This document shows positions 43,833 to 58,500 of a stretch of DNA of 64,000 nt, piece by piece. The stretch's first letter is position 1; every line of letters starts with the position of its first letter. The position numbers and the translations under genes are program-made. This DNA comes from Palaemon carinicauda. Its lineage: Eukaryota > Arthropoda > Malacostraca > Decapoda > Palaemonidae. Under the pieces are notes generated by a model, which had not been told where the DNA came from, did not search any database, and saw only the letters and a program-made list of their open reading frames with translations. Location of the stretch: contig NC_090765.1 of NCBI RefSeq assembly GCF_036898095.1, positions 34,246,835 through 34,310,834 on the forward strand, in the 5' to 3' direction.

Positions 43833-46800
43833 CCCTGAAACACTGTTGTGGGTGATTTTTACCTTAAACACATTTGTTTCATGCGCGTAGAGATGCATAG
43901 GTGGAGGCATCCCAGTCGGTTTTTCTATAGCTTGAGTTGGATAATATTGACCACAAAAACGTATCAAAATAATAACATACAAACTGTTCTTTGTTGCCAA
44001 GTGAAATTGAAAATGAAGATGATAATGTTGAAAGAGATTTTGAATAGCTCTGAATCTGACAAATATTATGAGCAACCCTCTAAATGTGATGTGGACAGTG
44101 ATGAGTTTGATGAAATGAAATTACAAAGTAGTGCGTGCAACAGACACACGTAGACCAACACCTCACAAGACATGGGGTGTCCAGCGTGTAGGCCAACACC
44201 ACCACTCTTCCACCAGTAAAGCCCAAGATCCATGCCTGCCTTCTCCCTCTGCTATCTCGGCTGTAAAGGCTGTTGCTAGGTACCGTAAAAGGCTCCAGAG
44301 TGCGGCTCTTCAAGGTTTAACAAAACCATTCACTCCTGCTGCGTGTGCTGTCTCTTCTGCTGCTTGTGATGTCTTTGCTGCTGCCCGTGCTGTCTCTGCT
44401 GTTGCCCATGACGTCTCTTCTGCTACCTATGACGTCCCTTCTGCTGCCCGTGACGTCTCTTCTGCTACCTATGACGTCCCTTCTGCTGCCCGTGATGTCT
44501 CTCCTGCTGCAAGTTTTTAATCTTTCACTTTTTATTGTTAAATTTAACATTATTCTTTTTTAATTTCTCAAATGTTATCGCTGGATTATCAGAACATAAG
44601 ACTAGTAGTTTATGGACATTCTATGTTCTTAGACAGTTTGTGATGTAGGCAGGCAAACTTTCATTGATTCCTAATAGAACTTTATTCAGCACTCCTTAAT
44701 ATTGCCAAAGTTTTTTCAACTTTACAAGGTATCTTGATTTCAGTCTTTAATTAATGAAAAGAAAACCAGTAACTGTACTGGCCAGAGTAGCCCTTCATGG
44801 AAGAAAAGTTAGATATATTGACAGAGTAGCCTAGTCCTCTGAGGAAGAAAATAGGCATAAGAACCCAAAGTAGACGGCGATATATGTAAAGAAAGTATTG
44901 ATAGTGATAGTCCAAAAGTAGTCCTCTATATAGAAAGGAAGCAAGAGCCAAAGGAACGAATTAGATATACTGAGTTAGGTATCATTGCTAATTTATGAAG
45001 GTATGCTAATGGTCAATTGCAGGAGACTTTAGCCAAATCCTTTACTAACATTCTCTAAGAGTCTATATCACTTATTACTTTACTTCCCACTTTTTATCTC
45101 CAAGGTCCGGGTCAGTTAGGGATAAAGATAGGCGGAAAACTACGCCGATTCCTAGCTGGCCTCTGTGACCTAATTAACAAAAAATTACTAACAATGGAAA
45201 GTACTCTACGAGTCTAAGTCGCCTCTTACTTTATTTCCAGCTTTTTATCTCCAAGGTCCGGGTCAGTTAGGGATAAAGATAGGCGGAAAACTACGCCGAT
45301 TCCTAGCTGGCCTCTGTGACCTAATTAACAAAAAATTACTAACAATGGAAAGTACTCTATGAGTCTAAGTCGCCTCTTACTTTATTTCCAGCTTTTTAAA
45401 TCTCTTGTGTCCGGGTCAGTTAGGCTTAAAGGAAAGACTTGCAAAAGTATGCCGATTCCTAGCTGACCTCTGTGACGTAATGTGCTGATTCCTGGCTGAG
45501 CCTGTCTGGGCTCAGTGAGGTGTAAAGGCACATCATAGCGCTCATGCGCGATTCACGCTGATTCCTGGCTTACTTCTGTGACTCTGTCACGGGTTGGTTA
45601 CAGTGTTAAAGGCGTGTTTTGGAATATCCGGTTTCTGGCAAAAGTCGGAAACCGGCTAGTAAACGGTCCCGTTACCTTATGGCGAGGGACTTAGAACCCC
45701 CCTCAAAATAAGGTTTCAGGATGTCGGGGTAGTCTCAATGTTGGGGTGATCACAAGCCTCTTGATTGTTACTACTTTGATCCGCTCTGGTTTGGGGTTCC
45801 AGGGACGCTCAAGTGTTGGTGACATGTGCTCCCAAAATGTGCTCGCAACACATGGAGGTGGGTGCATGGTACCGATCTTGTACAGTGGACGTCCCCCCTG
45901 TCTCGAAGGTCATGACCTCATCGTGGTGAGACAGTGGCAACATGCTTCATACATGGTGTGCTTCAATACACTACAAAATTTTATAAGCATGGCTAACTAT
46001 GACCATAACACCATTGGTTTAAAGTCTCCTGCTTGTACTGAAAGGGAAAAGCACCTTTAGAACTTAATGATAATATTTCCTAGGGTTGAAATAGTTTCAA
46101 CATATTACATTAGTATCAATAGCTCTAAAAAAAATGCAAAGGGGGATAATACAGGAATGGTGATACAGTAGATTAAGTGGTACTTTTTTGTTGGTTTAAC
46201 TTGAAATGAAATAAATTTTGCAATTTTAAGTCAAATGACTTTACAGAACTTTGGACTTGATGGTCTTTAGGTAGGTCTTAATGTGTCAGGTATTTTGGGG
46301 GTAAAAAACTTGATTGCATAGAAGTATATCTTAAGGTACAAATTGCTGTATAGTGGTCATGTTCATAGAAAATTTCTGTAGGCTAATTCTGAAATCCTGG
46401 TTAAGGTGAGTTGTGAAATATCAAAGTTTTTATATAATTATCGAATGTGTAGTAGTTTTTAGGTACTTATAAAAAAGGGATTGTTTTAAAGAGTTTGGGA
46501 ATGTCTTCTACCCCGTATATATTTATAAAATAGTTTATTATTTTTCAGGTTTTTGTAAGTTTGGACCTTTATGATAACTTAAATATGATCATTATTTTTT
46601 TTTAATTGTTAAATAACCTATTAACTTCATACTAGCTGCCATAATATTTCTATGCAAATCCTCTAACAATTATATAAGTAAATAACTCGCTGATATTGAC
46701 ATATCTTTCTCCCTTTCAGGTAACAGATTTGGCCTTACAAGGTGGTGTGGTGTGGTTGGCAGCCATTTTGAGATTCTTTTACACTTTTGCTGTAAGATGA

Positions 46801-47664
46801 TGATAATATCCTGTAAAAATTTCAGCCATTAACTGTTATTTACCTACTGCAAATAAATGTTGAAAAGAGTATTGATTTTTTTGGGCCAAAAAAACATTTA
46901 CTTTTTTTTCTCATTTTAGGAAAAGTTACTTTGTTGTTCATCCACCCCCCCTCCCCCCACCCCGTCCTGGATCTGACCAAAGGGTGCTCAATTATTGTAG
47001 AATAAGTACTTAGAATAGTTTGTTTATTTTTATATTTAGATTTTAATTGAATATTTTTGTGGTAATTTTTTTATACTTTTTTTTTAATCTATTTGTAATA
47101 AATATTTATTTTGGACTTGGCCTTTATCTATTCTTTTTTAATATTAAACAGTCTTTGAATTTTTGTTTTATTTTAGAAGGTATTGAATTGGCTTCAAAAT
47201 GAATTTTTAATATTTTTTTGGAGCGGGTCAAAATCGACCCATCGAAACCTATCCAAGGTTGGGAAATAACAATACTTATCCAGGGTTATTGAATTGTTAT
47301 TTCTAATAATTATAAGGTTGTTTAATTGATTTGTATAATTAATTCTAATATGAAATACTTCTTGTTGTACTGTAAGGAAACCTTAACTTTAGGAAATACG
47401 TTATTCAAGTTTTAGTGATAAATTTCGTTTCCATTTAAGCACTTTTTGGAAAGGGTTTTTATGGCACAACAATTTATTTTTGTTCTGATTTCAGAGAGAA
47501 ACCTGGTTACCGAAAAGGCACTAGCAGCTCCTCGAATCAAAGGTATGTCAACAAAACTACTACACTATAATAAGTTAATATCAATTTACTGCTTGCTGTG
47601 ATTAACATAAGGATAGAAAGTCAATCACATTATATAATTACTAATTTGTGTCTGGTAGATTTAA
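43833..47664 (+). repeat. Array unit 3
   Basis: Complete unit of 3832 bases, preceded by TTAA. It differs from unit 2 mainly by homopolymer lengths and a two-base loss near 47211 (TTTTTAATATTTTT against TTTTTAATGTATTT). Confidence 0.92.
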
Positions 47665-50600
47665 CCCTGAAACACTGTTGTGGGTGATTTTTACCTTAAA
47701 CACATTTGTTTCATGCGCGTAGAGATGCATAGGTGGAGGCATCCCAGTCGGTTTTTCTATAGCTTGAGTTGGATAATATTGACCACAAAAACGTATCAAA
47801 ATAATAACATACAAACTGTTCTTTGTTGCCAAGTGAAATTGAAAATGAAGATGATAATGTTGAAAGAGATTTTGAATAGCTCTGAATCTGACAAATATTA
47901 TGAGCAACCCTCTAAATGTGATGTGGACAGTGATGAGTTTGATGAAATGAAATTACAAAGTAGTGCGTGCAACAGACACACGTAGACCAACACCTCACAA
48001 GACATGGGGTGTCCAGCGTGTAGGCCAACACCACCACTCTTCCACCAGTAAAGCCCAAGATCCATGCCTGCCTTCTCCCTCTGCTATCTCGGCTGTAAAG
48101 GCTGTTGCTAGGTACCGTAAAAGGCTCCAGAGTGCGGCTCTTCAAGGTTTAACAAAACCATTCACTCCTGCTGCGTGTGCTGTCTCTTCTGCTGCTTGTG
48201 ATGTCTTTGCTGCTGCCCGTGCTGTCTCTGCTGTTGCCCATGACGTCTCTTCTGCTACCTATGACGTCCCTTCTGCTGCCCGTGACGTCTCTTCTGCTAC
48301 CTATGACGTCCCTTCTGCTGCCCGTGATGTCTCTCCTGCTGCAAGTTTTTAATCTTTCACTTTTTATTGTTAAATTTAACATTATTCTTTTTTAATTTCT
48401 CAAATGTTATCGCTGGATTATCAGAACATAAGACTAGTAGTTTATGGACATTCTATGTTCTTAGACAGTTTGTGATGTAGGCAGGCAAACTTTCATTGAT
48501 TCCTAATAGAACTTTATTCAGCACTCCTTAATATTGCCAAAGTTTTTTCAACTTTACAAGGTATCTTGATTTCAGTCTTTAATTAATGAAAAGAAAACCA
48601 GTAACTGTACTGGCCAGAGTAGCCCTTCATGGAAGAAAAGTTAGATATATTGACAGAGTAGCCTAGTCCTCTGAGGAAGAAAATAGGCATAAGAACCCAA
48701 AGTAGACGGCGATATATGTAAAGAAAGTATTGATAGTGATAGTCCAAAAGTAGTCCTCTATATAGAAAGGAAGCAAGAGCCAAAGGAACGAATTAGATAT
48801 ACTGAGTTAGGTATCATTGCTAATTTATGAAGGTATGCTAATGGTCAATTGCAGGAGACTTTAGCCAAATCCTTTACTAACATTCTCTAAGAGTCTATAT
48901 CACTTATTACTTTACTTCCCACTTTTTATCTCCAAGGTCCGGGTCAGTTAGGGATAAAGATAGGCGGAAAACTACGCCGATTCCTAGCTGGCCTCTGTGA
49001 CCTAATTAACAAAAAATTACTAACAATGGAAAGTACTCTACGAGTCTAAGTCGCCTCTTACTTTATTTCCAGCTTTTTATCTCCAAGGTCCGGGTCAGTT
49101 AGGGATAAAGATAGGCGGAAAACTACGCCGATTCCTAGCTGGCCTCTGTGACCTAATTAACAAAAAATTACTAACAATGGAAAGTACTCTATGAGTCTAA
49201 GTCGCCTCTTACTTTATTTCCAGCTTTTTAAATCTCTTGTGTCCGGGTCAGTTAGGCTTAAAGGAAAGACTTGCAAAAGTATGCCGATTCCTAGCTGACC
49301 TCTGTGACGTAATGTGCTGATTCCTGGCTGAGCCTGTCTGGGCTCAGTGAGGTGTAAAGGCACATCATAGCGCTCATGCGCGATTCACGCTGATTCCTGG
49401 CTTACTTCTGTGACTCTGTCACGGGTTGGTTACAGTGTTAAAGGCGTGTTTTGGAATATCCGGTTTCTGGCAAAAGTCGGAAACCGGCTAGTAAACGGTC
49501 CCGTTACCTTATGGCGAGGGACTTAGAACCCCCCTCAAAATAAGGTTTCAGGATGTCGGGGTAGTCTCAATGTTGGGGTGATCACAAGCCTCTTGATTGT
49601 TACTACTTTGATCCGCTCTGGTTTGGGGTTCCAGGGACGCTCAAGTGTTGGTGACATGTGCTCCCAAAATGTGCTCGCAACACATGGAGGTGGGTGCATG
49701 GTACCGATCTTGTACAGTGGACGTCCCCCCTGTCTCGAAGGTCATGACCTCATCGTGGTGAGACAGTGGCAACATGCTTCATACATGGTGTGCTTCAATA
49801 CACTACAAAATTTTATAAGCATGGCTAACTATGACCATAACACCATTGGTTTAAAGTCTCCTGCTTGTACTGAAAGGGAAAAGCACCTTTAGAACTTAAT
49901 GATAATATTTCCTAGGGTTGAAATAGTTTCAACATATTACATTAGTATCAATAGCTCTAAAAAAAATGCAAAGGGGGATAATACAGGAATGGTGATACAG
50001 TAGATTAGTGGTACTTTTTTGTTGGTTTAACTTGAAATGAAATAAATTTTGCAATTTTAAGTCAAATGACTTTACAGAACTTTGGACTTGATGGTCTTTA
50101 GGTAGGTCTTAATGTGTCAGGTATTTTGGGGGTAAAAAACTTGATTGCATAGAAGTATATCTTAAGGTACAAATTGCTGTATAGTGGTCATGTTCATAGA
50201 AAATTTCTGTAGGCTAATTCTGAAATCCTGGTTAAGGTGAGTTGTGAAATATCAAAGTTTTTATATAATTATCGAATGTGTAGTAGTTTTTAGGTACTTA
50301 TAAAAAAGGGATTGTTTTAAAGAGTTTGGGAATGTCTTCTACCCCGTATATATTTATAAAATAGTTTATTATTTTTCAGGTTTTTGTAAGTTTGGACCTT
50401 TATGATAACTTAAATATGATCATTATTTTTTTTTTAATTGTTAAATAACCTATTAACTTCATACTAGCTGCCATAATATTTCTATGCAAATCCTCTAACA
50501 ATTATATAAGTAAATAACTCGCTGATATTGACATATCTTTCTCCCTTTCAGGTAACAGATTTGGCCTTACAAGGTGGTGTGGTTGGCAGCCATTTTGAGA

Positions 50601-51495
50601 TTCTTTTACACTTTTGCTGTAAGATGATGATAATATCCTGTAAAAATTTCAGCCATTAACTGTTATTTACCTACTGCAAATAAATGTTGAAAAGAGTATT
50701 GATTTTTTTTGGGCCAAAAAAACATTTACTTTTTTTTTTGTCGTTTTAGGAAAAGTTACTTTGTTGTTCATCCACCCCCCCTCCCCCCACCCCGTCCTGG
50801 ATCTGACCAAAGGGTGCTCAATTATTGTAGAATAAGTACTTAGAATAGTTTGTTTATTTTTATATTTAGATTTTAATTGAATATTTTTGTGGTAATTTTT
50901 TTATACTTTTTTTTTAATCTATTTGTAATAAATATTTATTTTGGACTTGGCCTTTATCTATTCTTTTTTAATATTAAACAGTCTTTGAATTTTTGTTTTA
51001 TTTTAGAAGGTATTGAATTGGCTTCAAAATGAATTTTTAATGTATTTTTTGGAGCGGGTCAAAATCGACCCATCGAAACCTATCCAAGGTTGTGAAATAA
51101 CAATACTTATCCAGGGTTATTGAATTGTTATTTCTAATAATTATAAGGTTGTTTAATTGATTTGTATAATTAATTCGAATATGAAATACTTCTTGTTGTA
51201 CTGTAAGGAAACCTTAACTTTAGGAAATACGTTATTCAAGTTTTAGTGATAAATTTCGTTTCCATTTAAGCACTTTTTGGAAAGGGTTTTTATGGCACAA
51301 CAATTTATTTTTGTTCTGATTTCAGAGAGAAACCTGGTTACCGAAAAGGCACTAGCAGCTCTTCGAATCAAAGGTATGTCAACAAAACTACTACAGTATA
51401 ATAAGTTAATATCAATTTACTGCTTGCTGTGATTAACATAAGGATAGAAAGTCAATCACATTATATAATTACTAATTTGTGTCTGGTAGATTTAA
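47665..51495 (+). repeat. Array unit 4
   Basis: Complete unit of 3831 bases. It shows the first clear substitutions: loss of a GTGTG unit near 50576, TCGTTT for TCATTT near 50742, GGTTGTGAAATA near 51089 and a C-to-T near 51362. It is the transition between the homogeneous and the diverged copies. Confidence 0.92.
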
Positions 51496-54400
51496 TCCTA
51501 AAACACTGTTGTGGGTGATTTTTACCTTAAACACATTTGTTTCATGCGCGTAGAGATGCATAGGTGGGGTCATCCCAGTCGGTTTTTCTATAGCTTGAGT
51601 TGGATAATATTGACCACAAAAACGTATCAAAATAATAACATACAAACTGTTCTTTGTTGCCAAGTGAAATTGAAAATGAAGATGATAATGTTGAAAGAGA
51701 TTTTGAATAGCTCTGAATCTGACAAATATTATGAGCAACCCTCTAAATGTGATGTGGACAGTGATGAGTTTGATGAAATGAAATTACAAAGTAGTGCGTG
51801 CAACAGACACACGTAGACCAACACCTCACAAGACATGGGGTGTCCAGCGTGTAGGCCAACACCACCACTCTTCCACCAGTAAAGCCCAAGATCCATGCCT
51901 GCCTTCTCCCTCTGCTATCTCGGCTGTAAAGGCTGTTGCTAGGTACTGTAAAAGGCTCCAGAGTGCGGCTGTTCAAGGTTTAACAAAACCAGTCACTCCT
52001 GGTGCGTGTGCTGTCTCTTCTGCTGCTTGCGATGTCTTTGCTGCTGCCCGTGCTGTCTCTGCTGTTGCCCATGACGTCTCTTCTGCTACCTATGACGTCC
52101 CTTCTGCTGCCTGTGACGTCTCTTCTGCTGCCTGTGACGTCTCTTCTGCTACCTATGACGTCCCTTCTGCTGCCCGTGATGTCTCTCCTGCTGCAAGTTT
52201 TTAATCTTTCATTTTTTTATTGTTAAATTTAACATTATTTTTTTTTAATTTCTCAAATGTTATCGCTGGATTATCAGAACATAAGACTAGTAGTTTATGG
52301 ACATTCTATGTTCTTAGACAGTTTGTGATGTAGGCAGGCAAACTTTCATTGATTCCTAATAGAACTTTATTCAGCACTCCTTAATATTGCCAAAGTTTTT
52401 TCAACTTTACAAGGTATCTTGATTTCAGTCTTTAATTAATGAAAAGAAAACCAGTGACTGTACTGGCCAGAGTAGCCCTTCATGGAAGAAAAGTTAGATA
52501 TATTGACAGAGTAGCCTAGTCCTCTGAGGAAGAAAATAGGCATAAGAACCCAAAGTAGACGGCGATATATGTAAAGAAAGTATTGATAGTGATAGTCCAA
52601 AAGTAGTCCTCTATATAGAAAGGAAGCAAGAGCCAAAGGAACGAATTAGATATACTGAGTTAGGTATCATTGCTAATTTATGAAGGTATGCTAATGGTCA
52701 ATTGCAGGAGACTTTAGCCAAATCCTTTACTAACATTCTCTAAGAGTCTATATCACTTATTACTTTACTTCCCACTTTTTATCTCCAAGGTCCGGGTCAG
52801 TTAGGGATAAAGATAGGCGGAAAACTACGCCGATTCCTAGCTGGCCTCTGTGACCTAATTAACAAAAAATTACTAACAATGGAAAGTACTCTACGAGTCT
52901 AAATCGCCTCTTACTTTATTTCCAGCTTTTTATCTCCAAGGTCCGGGTCAGTTAGGGATAAAGATAGGCGGAAAACTACGCCGATTCCTAGCTGGCCTCT
53001 GTGACCTAATTAACAAAAAATTACTAACAATGGAAAGTACTCTACGAGTCTAAATCGCCTCTTACTTTATTTCCAGCTTTTTATCTCCAAGGTCCGGGTC
53101 AGTTAGGGATAAAGATAGGCGGAAAACTACGCCGATTCCTAGCTGGCCTCTGTGACCTAATTAACAAAAAATTACTAACAATGGAAAGTACTCTACGAGT
53201 CTAAGTCGCCTCTTACTTTATTTCCAGCTTTTTAAATCTCTTGTGTCCGGGTCAGTTAGGCTTAAAGGAAAGACTTGCAAAAGTATGCCGATTCCTAGCT
53301 GACCTCTGTGACGTAATGTGCTGATTCCTGGCTGAGCCTGTCTGGGCTCAGTGAGGTGTAAAGGCACATCATAGCGCTCATGCGCGATTCACGCTGATTC
53401 CTGGCTTACTTCTGTGACTCTGTCACGGGTTGGTTACAGTGTTAAAGGCGTGTTTTGGAATATCCGGTTTCTGGCAAAAGTCGGAAACCGGCTAGTAAAC
53501 GGTCCCGTTACCTTATGGCGAGGGACTTAGAACCCCCCTCAAAATAAGGTTTCAGGATGTCGGGGTAGTCTCAATGTTGGGGTGATCACAAGCCTCTTGA
53601 TTGTTACTACTTTGATCCGCTCTGGTTTGGGGTTCCAGGGACGCTCAAGTGTTGGTGACATGTGCTCCCAAAATGTGCTCGCAACACATGGAGGTGGGTG
53701 CATGGTACCGATCTTGTACAGTGGACGTCCCCCCTGTCTCGAAGGTCATGACCTCATCGTGGTGAGACAGTGGCAACATGCTTCATACATGGTGTGCTTC
53801 AATACACTACAAAATTTTATAAGCATGGCTAACTATGACCATAACACCATTGGTTTAAAGTCTCCTGCTTGTACTGAAAGGGAAAAGCACCTTTAGAACT
53901 TAATGATAATATTTCCTAGGGTTGAAATAGTTTCAACATATTACATTAGTATCAATAGCTCTAAAAAAAAATGCAAAGGGGGATAATACAGGAATGGTGA
54001 TACAGTAGATTAAGTGGTACTTTTTTGTTGGTTTAACTTGAAATGAAATAAATTTTGCAATTTTAAGTCAAATGACTTTACAGAACTTTGGACTTGATGG
54101 TCTTTAGGTAGGTCTTAATGTGTCAGGTATTTTGGTGGTAAAAAACTTGATTGCATAGAAGTATATCTTAAGGTACAAATTGCTGTATAGTGGTCATGTT
54201 CATAGAAAATTTCTGTAGGCCAATTCTGAAATCCTGGTTAAGGTGAGTTGTGAAATATCAAAGTTTTTATATAATTATCGAATGTGTAGTAGTTTTTAGG
54301 TACTTATAAAAAAGGGATTGTTTTAAAGAGTTTGGGAATGTCTTCTACCCCGTATATATTTATAAAATAGTTTATTATTTTTCAGGTTTTTGTAAGTTTG

Positions 54401-55545
54401 GACCTTTATGATAACTTAAATATGATCATTATTTTTTTTTTAATTGTTAAATAACCTATTAACTTCATACTAGCTGCCATAATATTTCTATGCAAATCCT
54501 CTAACAATTATATAAGTAAATAACTCGCTGATATTGACATATCTTTCTCCCTTTCAGGTAACAGATTTGGCCTTACAAGGTGGTGTGGTTGGCAGCCATT
54601 TTGAGATTCTTTTACACTTTTGCTGTAAGATGATGATAATATCCTGTAAAAATTTCAGCCATTAACTGTTATTTACCTACTGCAAATAAATGTTGAAAAG
54701 AGTATTGATTTTTTTGGGCCAAAAAAACATTTACTTTTTTTTCTCATTTTAGGAAAAGTTACTTTTTGGCCAAAAAAACATTTACTTTTTTTTCTCATTT
54801 TAGTAAAAGTTACTTTGTTTTTCCTCCACCCCCCCCCCCCCCACCGTCCTGGATCTGACCAAAGGGTGCTCATTTATTGTAGAATAAGTACTTAGAATAG
54901 TTTGTTTATTTTTATATTTAGATTTTAGTTGAATATTTTTGTGGTCATTTTTTTATACTTTTTTTTAATTATTTGTAATAAATATTTATTTTGGACTTCG
55001 CCTTTATCTATTCTTTTTGAATATTAAACAGTCTTTGAATTTTTGTTTTATTTTAGAAGGTATTGAATTGGCTTCAAAATGAATTTTTAATGAATTTTTT
55101 TGGAGCGGGTCAAAATCGACCCATCAAAACCTATCCAAGGTGGTGAAATAACATTACTTATCCAGGGTTATTGAATTGTTATTTATAATAATTATAAGGT
55201 TGTTTAATTGATTTGTATAATTAATTCTAATATGAAATACTTCTTGTTGTACTGTAAGGAAACCTTAATTTTAGGAAATACGTTATTCAAGTTTTAGTGA
55301 TAAATTTCGTATCCATTAAAGCACTTTTTGAAAAAGGTTTTTATGGCACAACAATTTATTTTTGTTCAGATTTCAGAGAGAAACCTGATTACTGAAAAGA
55401 CATAGCAGCTCTTCGAATAAAAGGTATGTCAAAAAATACTACAGTATATTATGTTAATAACAATTTACTACTTGCCATGACTACCATAAAGATAGAAAGT
55501 CAAGCCTATTGCATAATTACTTGTTGGGGTCGGGTAGATATATAA
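51496..55545 (+). repeat. Array unit 5 (4050 bases, expanded)
   Basis: The start reads TTAATCCTAAAACACT, so the CCC is mutated. It has three instead of two full 151-bp subrepeats (52776, 52927, 53078), one extra 21-bp minisatellite unit, and a ~51-bp duplication (54718 and 54769, GCCAAAAAAACATTTAC). From about 54760 its sequence departs clearly from units 1-4 and resembles unit 6. Confidence 0.9.
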
Positions 55546-58500
55546 CCCTAGAACACTGTTGTGGGTAATTTTTACCTTGCACCCATTTGTTTCATGAACG
55601 CACAGACGTATGGGTGGTGGCATCCCAGTGGGTCTATGTGTAGCTTCAGTTGGCTTATTAGTTCTCATGCTGGATGTAGTGTATCCACATTCGTGCCATC
55701 TTGGGTCTGTGTATGTTTTGCTTTGGTTAGATTTTATCACATAACATACAAACTTGTATGGGTAATATTTAGCCAATAACCTTGATACGATACAAACGTG
55801 TGGATAATATTTACCCCAAAACCGTATTAAAATACTAACATACGAACTTATGTGGGTAATATTTTTCCCAAAACTGTTCTTTGTTGACAAGTGAAATTGA
55901 AAATGAAGATGATAATGTTGAAAGAGATTTTAAATAGGTCTGAAACTGACAAAGATTATGAGCAAACCTCTAAATGTGATGTGGACAGTGATGAGTTTGA
56001 TCAAATGGAGTTACAAAGTAGTGCGTGCAACAAACACACCTACACCAACATCTCACAAGACATTGGGTGTCCAGCGTGTAGGCCAACTCCACCACTCTTC
56101 CACCAGTAAACCCCAAGATCCATGCCTGCCTTTTCCCTCTGCTATCTCGGCTGTAAAGGCCGTTGCTAGGTACCGTAAAAGGCTCCAGAGTGCGGCTGTT
56201 CAAGGTTTAACAAAACCAGTCACTCCTGTTGCGTGTGCTGTCTCTTCTGCTGCTTATGATGTCTTTGCTGCTGCCCGTGCTGTCTCTGCTGTTGCCCATG
56301 ACATCTCTTCTGCTACCTATGACGTCCCTTCTGCTGCCCATGACGTCTCTTCTGCTACCTATGACTTCCCTTCTGCTGCCCATGATGTCTCTCCTGCTGC
56401 AAGTTTTTAATCTCAGTTTTTTTGTTAAATTTAACATTATTTTTTTCTTAATTTCTCAAATGTTATCGCTGGATTATCAGAACATAAGACTAGTAGTTTA
56501 TGGACATTCTATGTTCTTAGACAGTTTGTGATGTAGGCAGGCAAACTTTCATTGATTCCTAATAGAACTTTATTCAGCACTCCTTAATATTGCCAAAGTT
56601 TTTTCAACTTTACAAGGTATCTTGATTTCAGTCTTTAATTAATGAAAAGAAAACCAGTAACTGTACTGGCCAGAGTAGCCCTTCATGGAAGAAAAGTTAG
56701 ATATATTGACAGAGTAGCCTAGTCCTCTGAGGAAGAAAATAGGCATAAGAACCCAAAGTAGACGGCGATATATGTAAAGAAAGTATTGATAGTGATAGTC
56801 CAAAAGTAGTCCTCTATATAGAAAGGAAGCAAGAGCCAAAGGAACGAATTAGATATACTGAGTTAGGTATCATTGCTAATTTATGAAGGTATGCTAATGG
56901 TCAATTGCAGGAGACTTTAGCCAAATCCTTTACTAACATTCTCTAAGAGTCTATATCACTTATTACTTTACTTCCCACTTTTTATCTCCAAGGTCCGGGT
57001 CAGTTAGGGATAAAGATAGGCGGAAAACTACGCCGATTCCTAGCTGGCCTCTGTGACCTAATTAACAAAAAATTACTAACAATGGAAAGTACTCTACGAG
57101 TCTAAGTCGCCTCTTACTTTATTTCCAGCTTTTTATCTCCAAGGTCCGGGTCAGTTAGGGATAAAGATAGGCGGAAAACTACGCCGATTCCTAGCTGGCC
57201 TCTGTGACCTAATTAACAAAAAATTACTAACAATGGAAAGTACTCTATGAGTCTAAGTCGCCTCTTACTTTATTTCCAGCTTTTTAAATCTCTTGTGTCC
57301 GGGTCAGTTAGGCTTAAAGGAAAGACTTGCAAAAGTATGCCGATTCCTAGCTGACCTCTGTGACGTAATGTGCTGATTCCTGGCTGAGCCTGTCTGGGCT
57401 CAGTGAGGTGTAAAGGCACATCATAGCGCTCATGCGCGATTCACGCTGATTCCTGGCTTACTTCTGTGACTCTGTCACGGGTTGGTTACAGTGTTAAAGG
57501 CGTGTTTTGGAATATCCGGTTTCTGGCAAAAGTCGGAAACCGGCTAGTAAACGGTCCCGTTACCTTATGGCGAGGGACTTAGAACCCCCCTCAAAATAAG
57601 GTTTCAGGATGTCGGGGTAGTCTCAATGTTGGGGTGATCACAAGCCTCTTGATTGTTACTACTTTGATCCGCTCTGGTTTGGGGTTCCAGGGACGCTCAA
57701 GTGTTGGTGACATGTGCTCCCAAAATGTGCTCGCAACACATGGAGGTGGGTGCATGGTACCGATCTTGTACAGTGGACGTCCCCCCTGTCTCGAAGGTCA
57801 TGACCTCATCGTGGTGAGACAGTGGCAACATGCTTCATACATGGTGTGCTTCAATACACTACAAAATTTTATAAGCATGGCTAACTATGACCATAACACC
57901 ATTGGTTTAAAGTCTCCTGCTTGTACTGAAAGGGAAAAGCACCTTTAGAACTTAATGATAATATTTCCTAGGGTTGAAATAGTTTCAACATATTACATTA
58001 GTATCAATAGCTCTAAAAAAAATGCAAAGGGGGATAATACTGGAATGGTGATACAGTAGATTAAGTGGTACTTTTTTGTTGGTTTAACTTGAAATGAAAT
58101 AAATTTTGCAATTTTAAGTCAAATGACTTTACAGAACTTTGGACTTGATGGTATTTAGGTAGGTCTTATTGTGTCAGGTATTTTGGGGGTAAAAAAAACT
58201 TGATTGCATAGAAGTATATCTTAAGGTACAAATTGCTGTATAGTGGTCAGGTTCATAGCACATTTCTGTAAGGTAATTCTGAAAGCCTGGTTAAGGTAAG
58301 TTGTGAAATATCAAAGTTTTTATATAATTATCGAATGTGTAGTAGTTTTTAGGCGCGTATAAAAAAGGATTGTTGTAAAGTTTGTGAATGTCTTCTACCC
58401 CGTATGTTTTTATAAAATAGTTTATTATTTTTCAGGTTTTTGTAAGTTTGGACCTTTATGATAACTTAATTATGATCATTATTTTATTTTTTGTAATTGC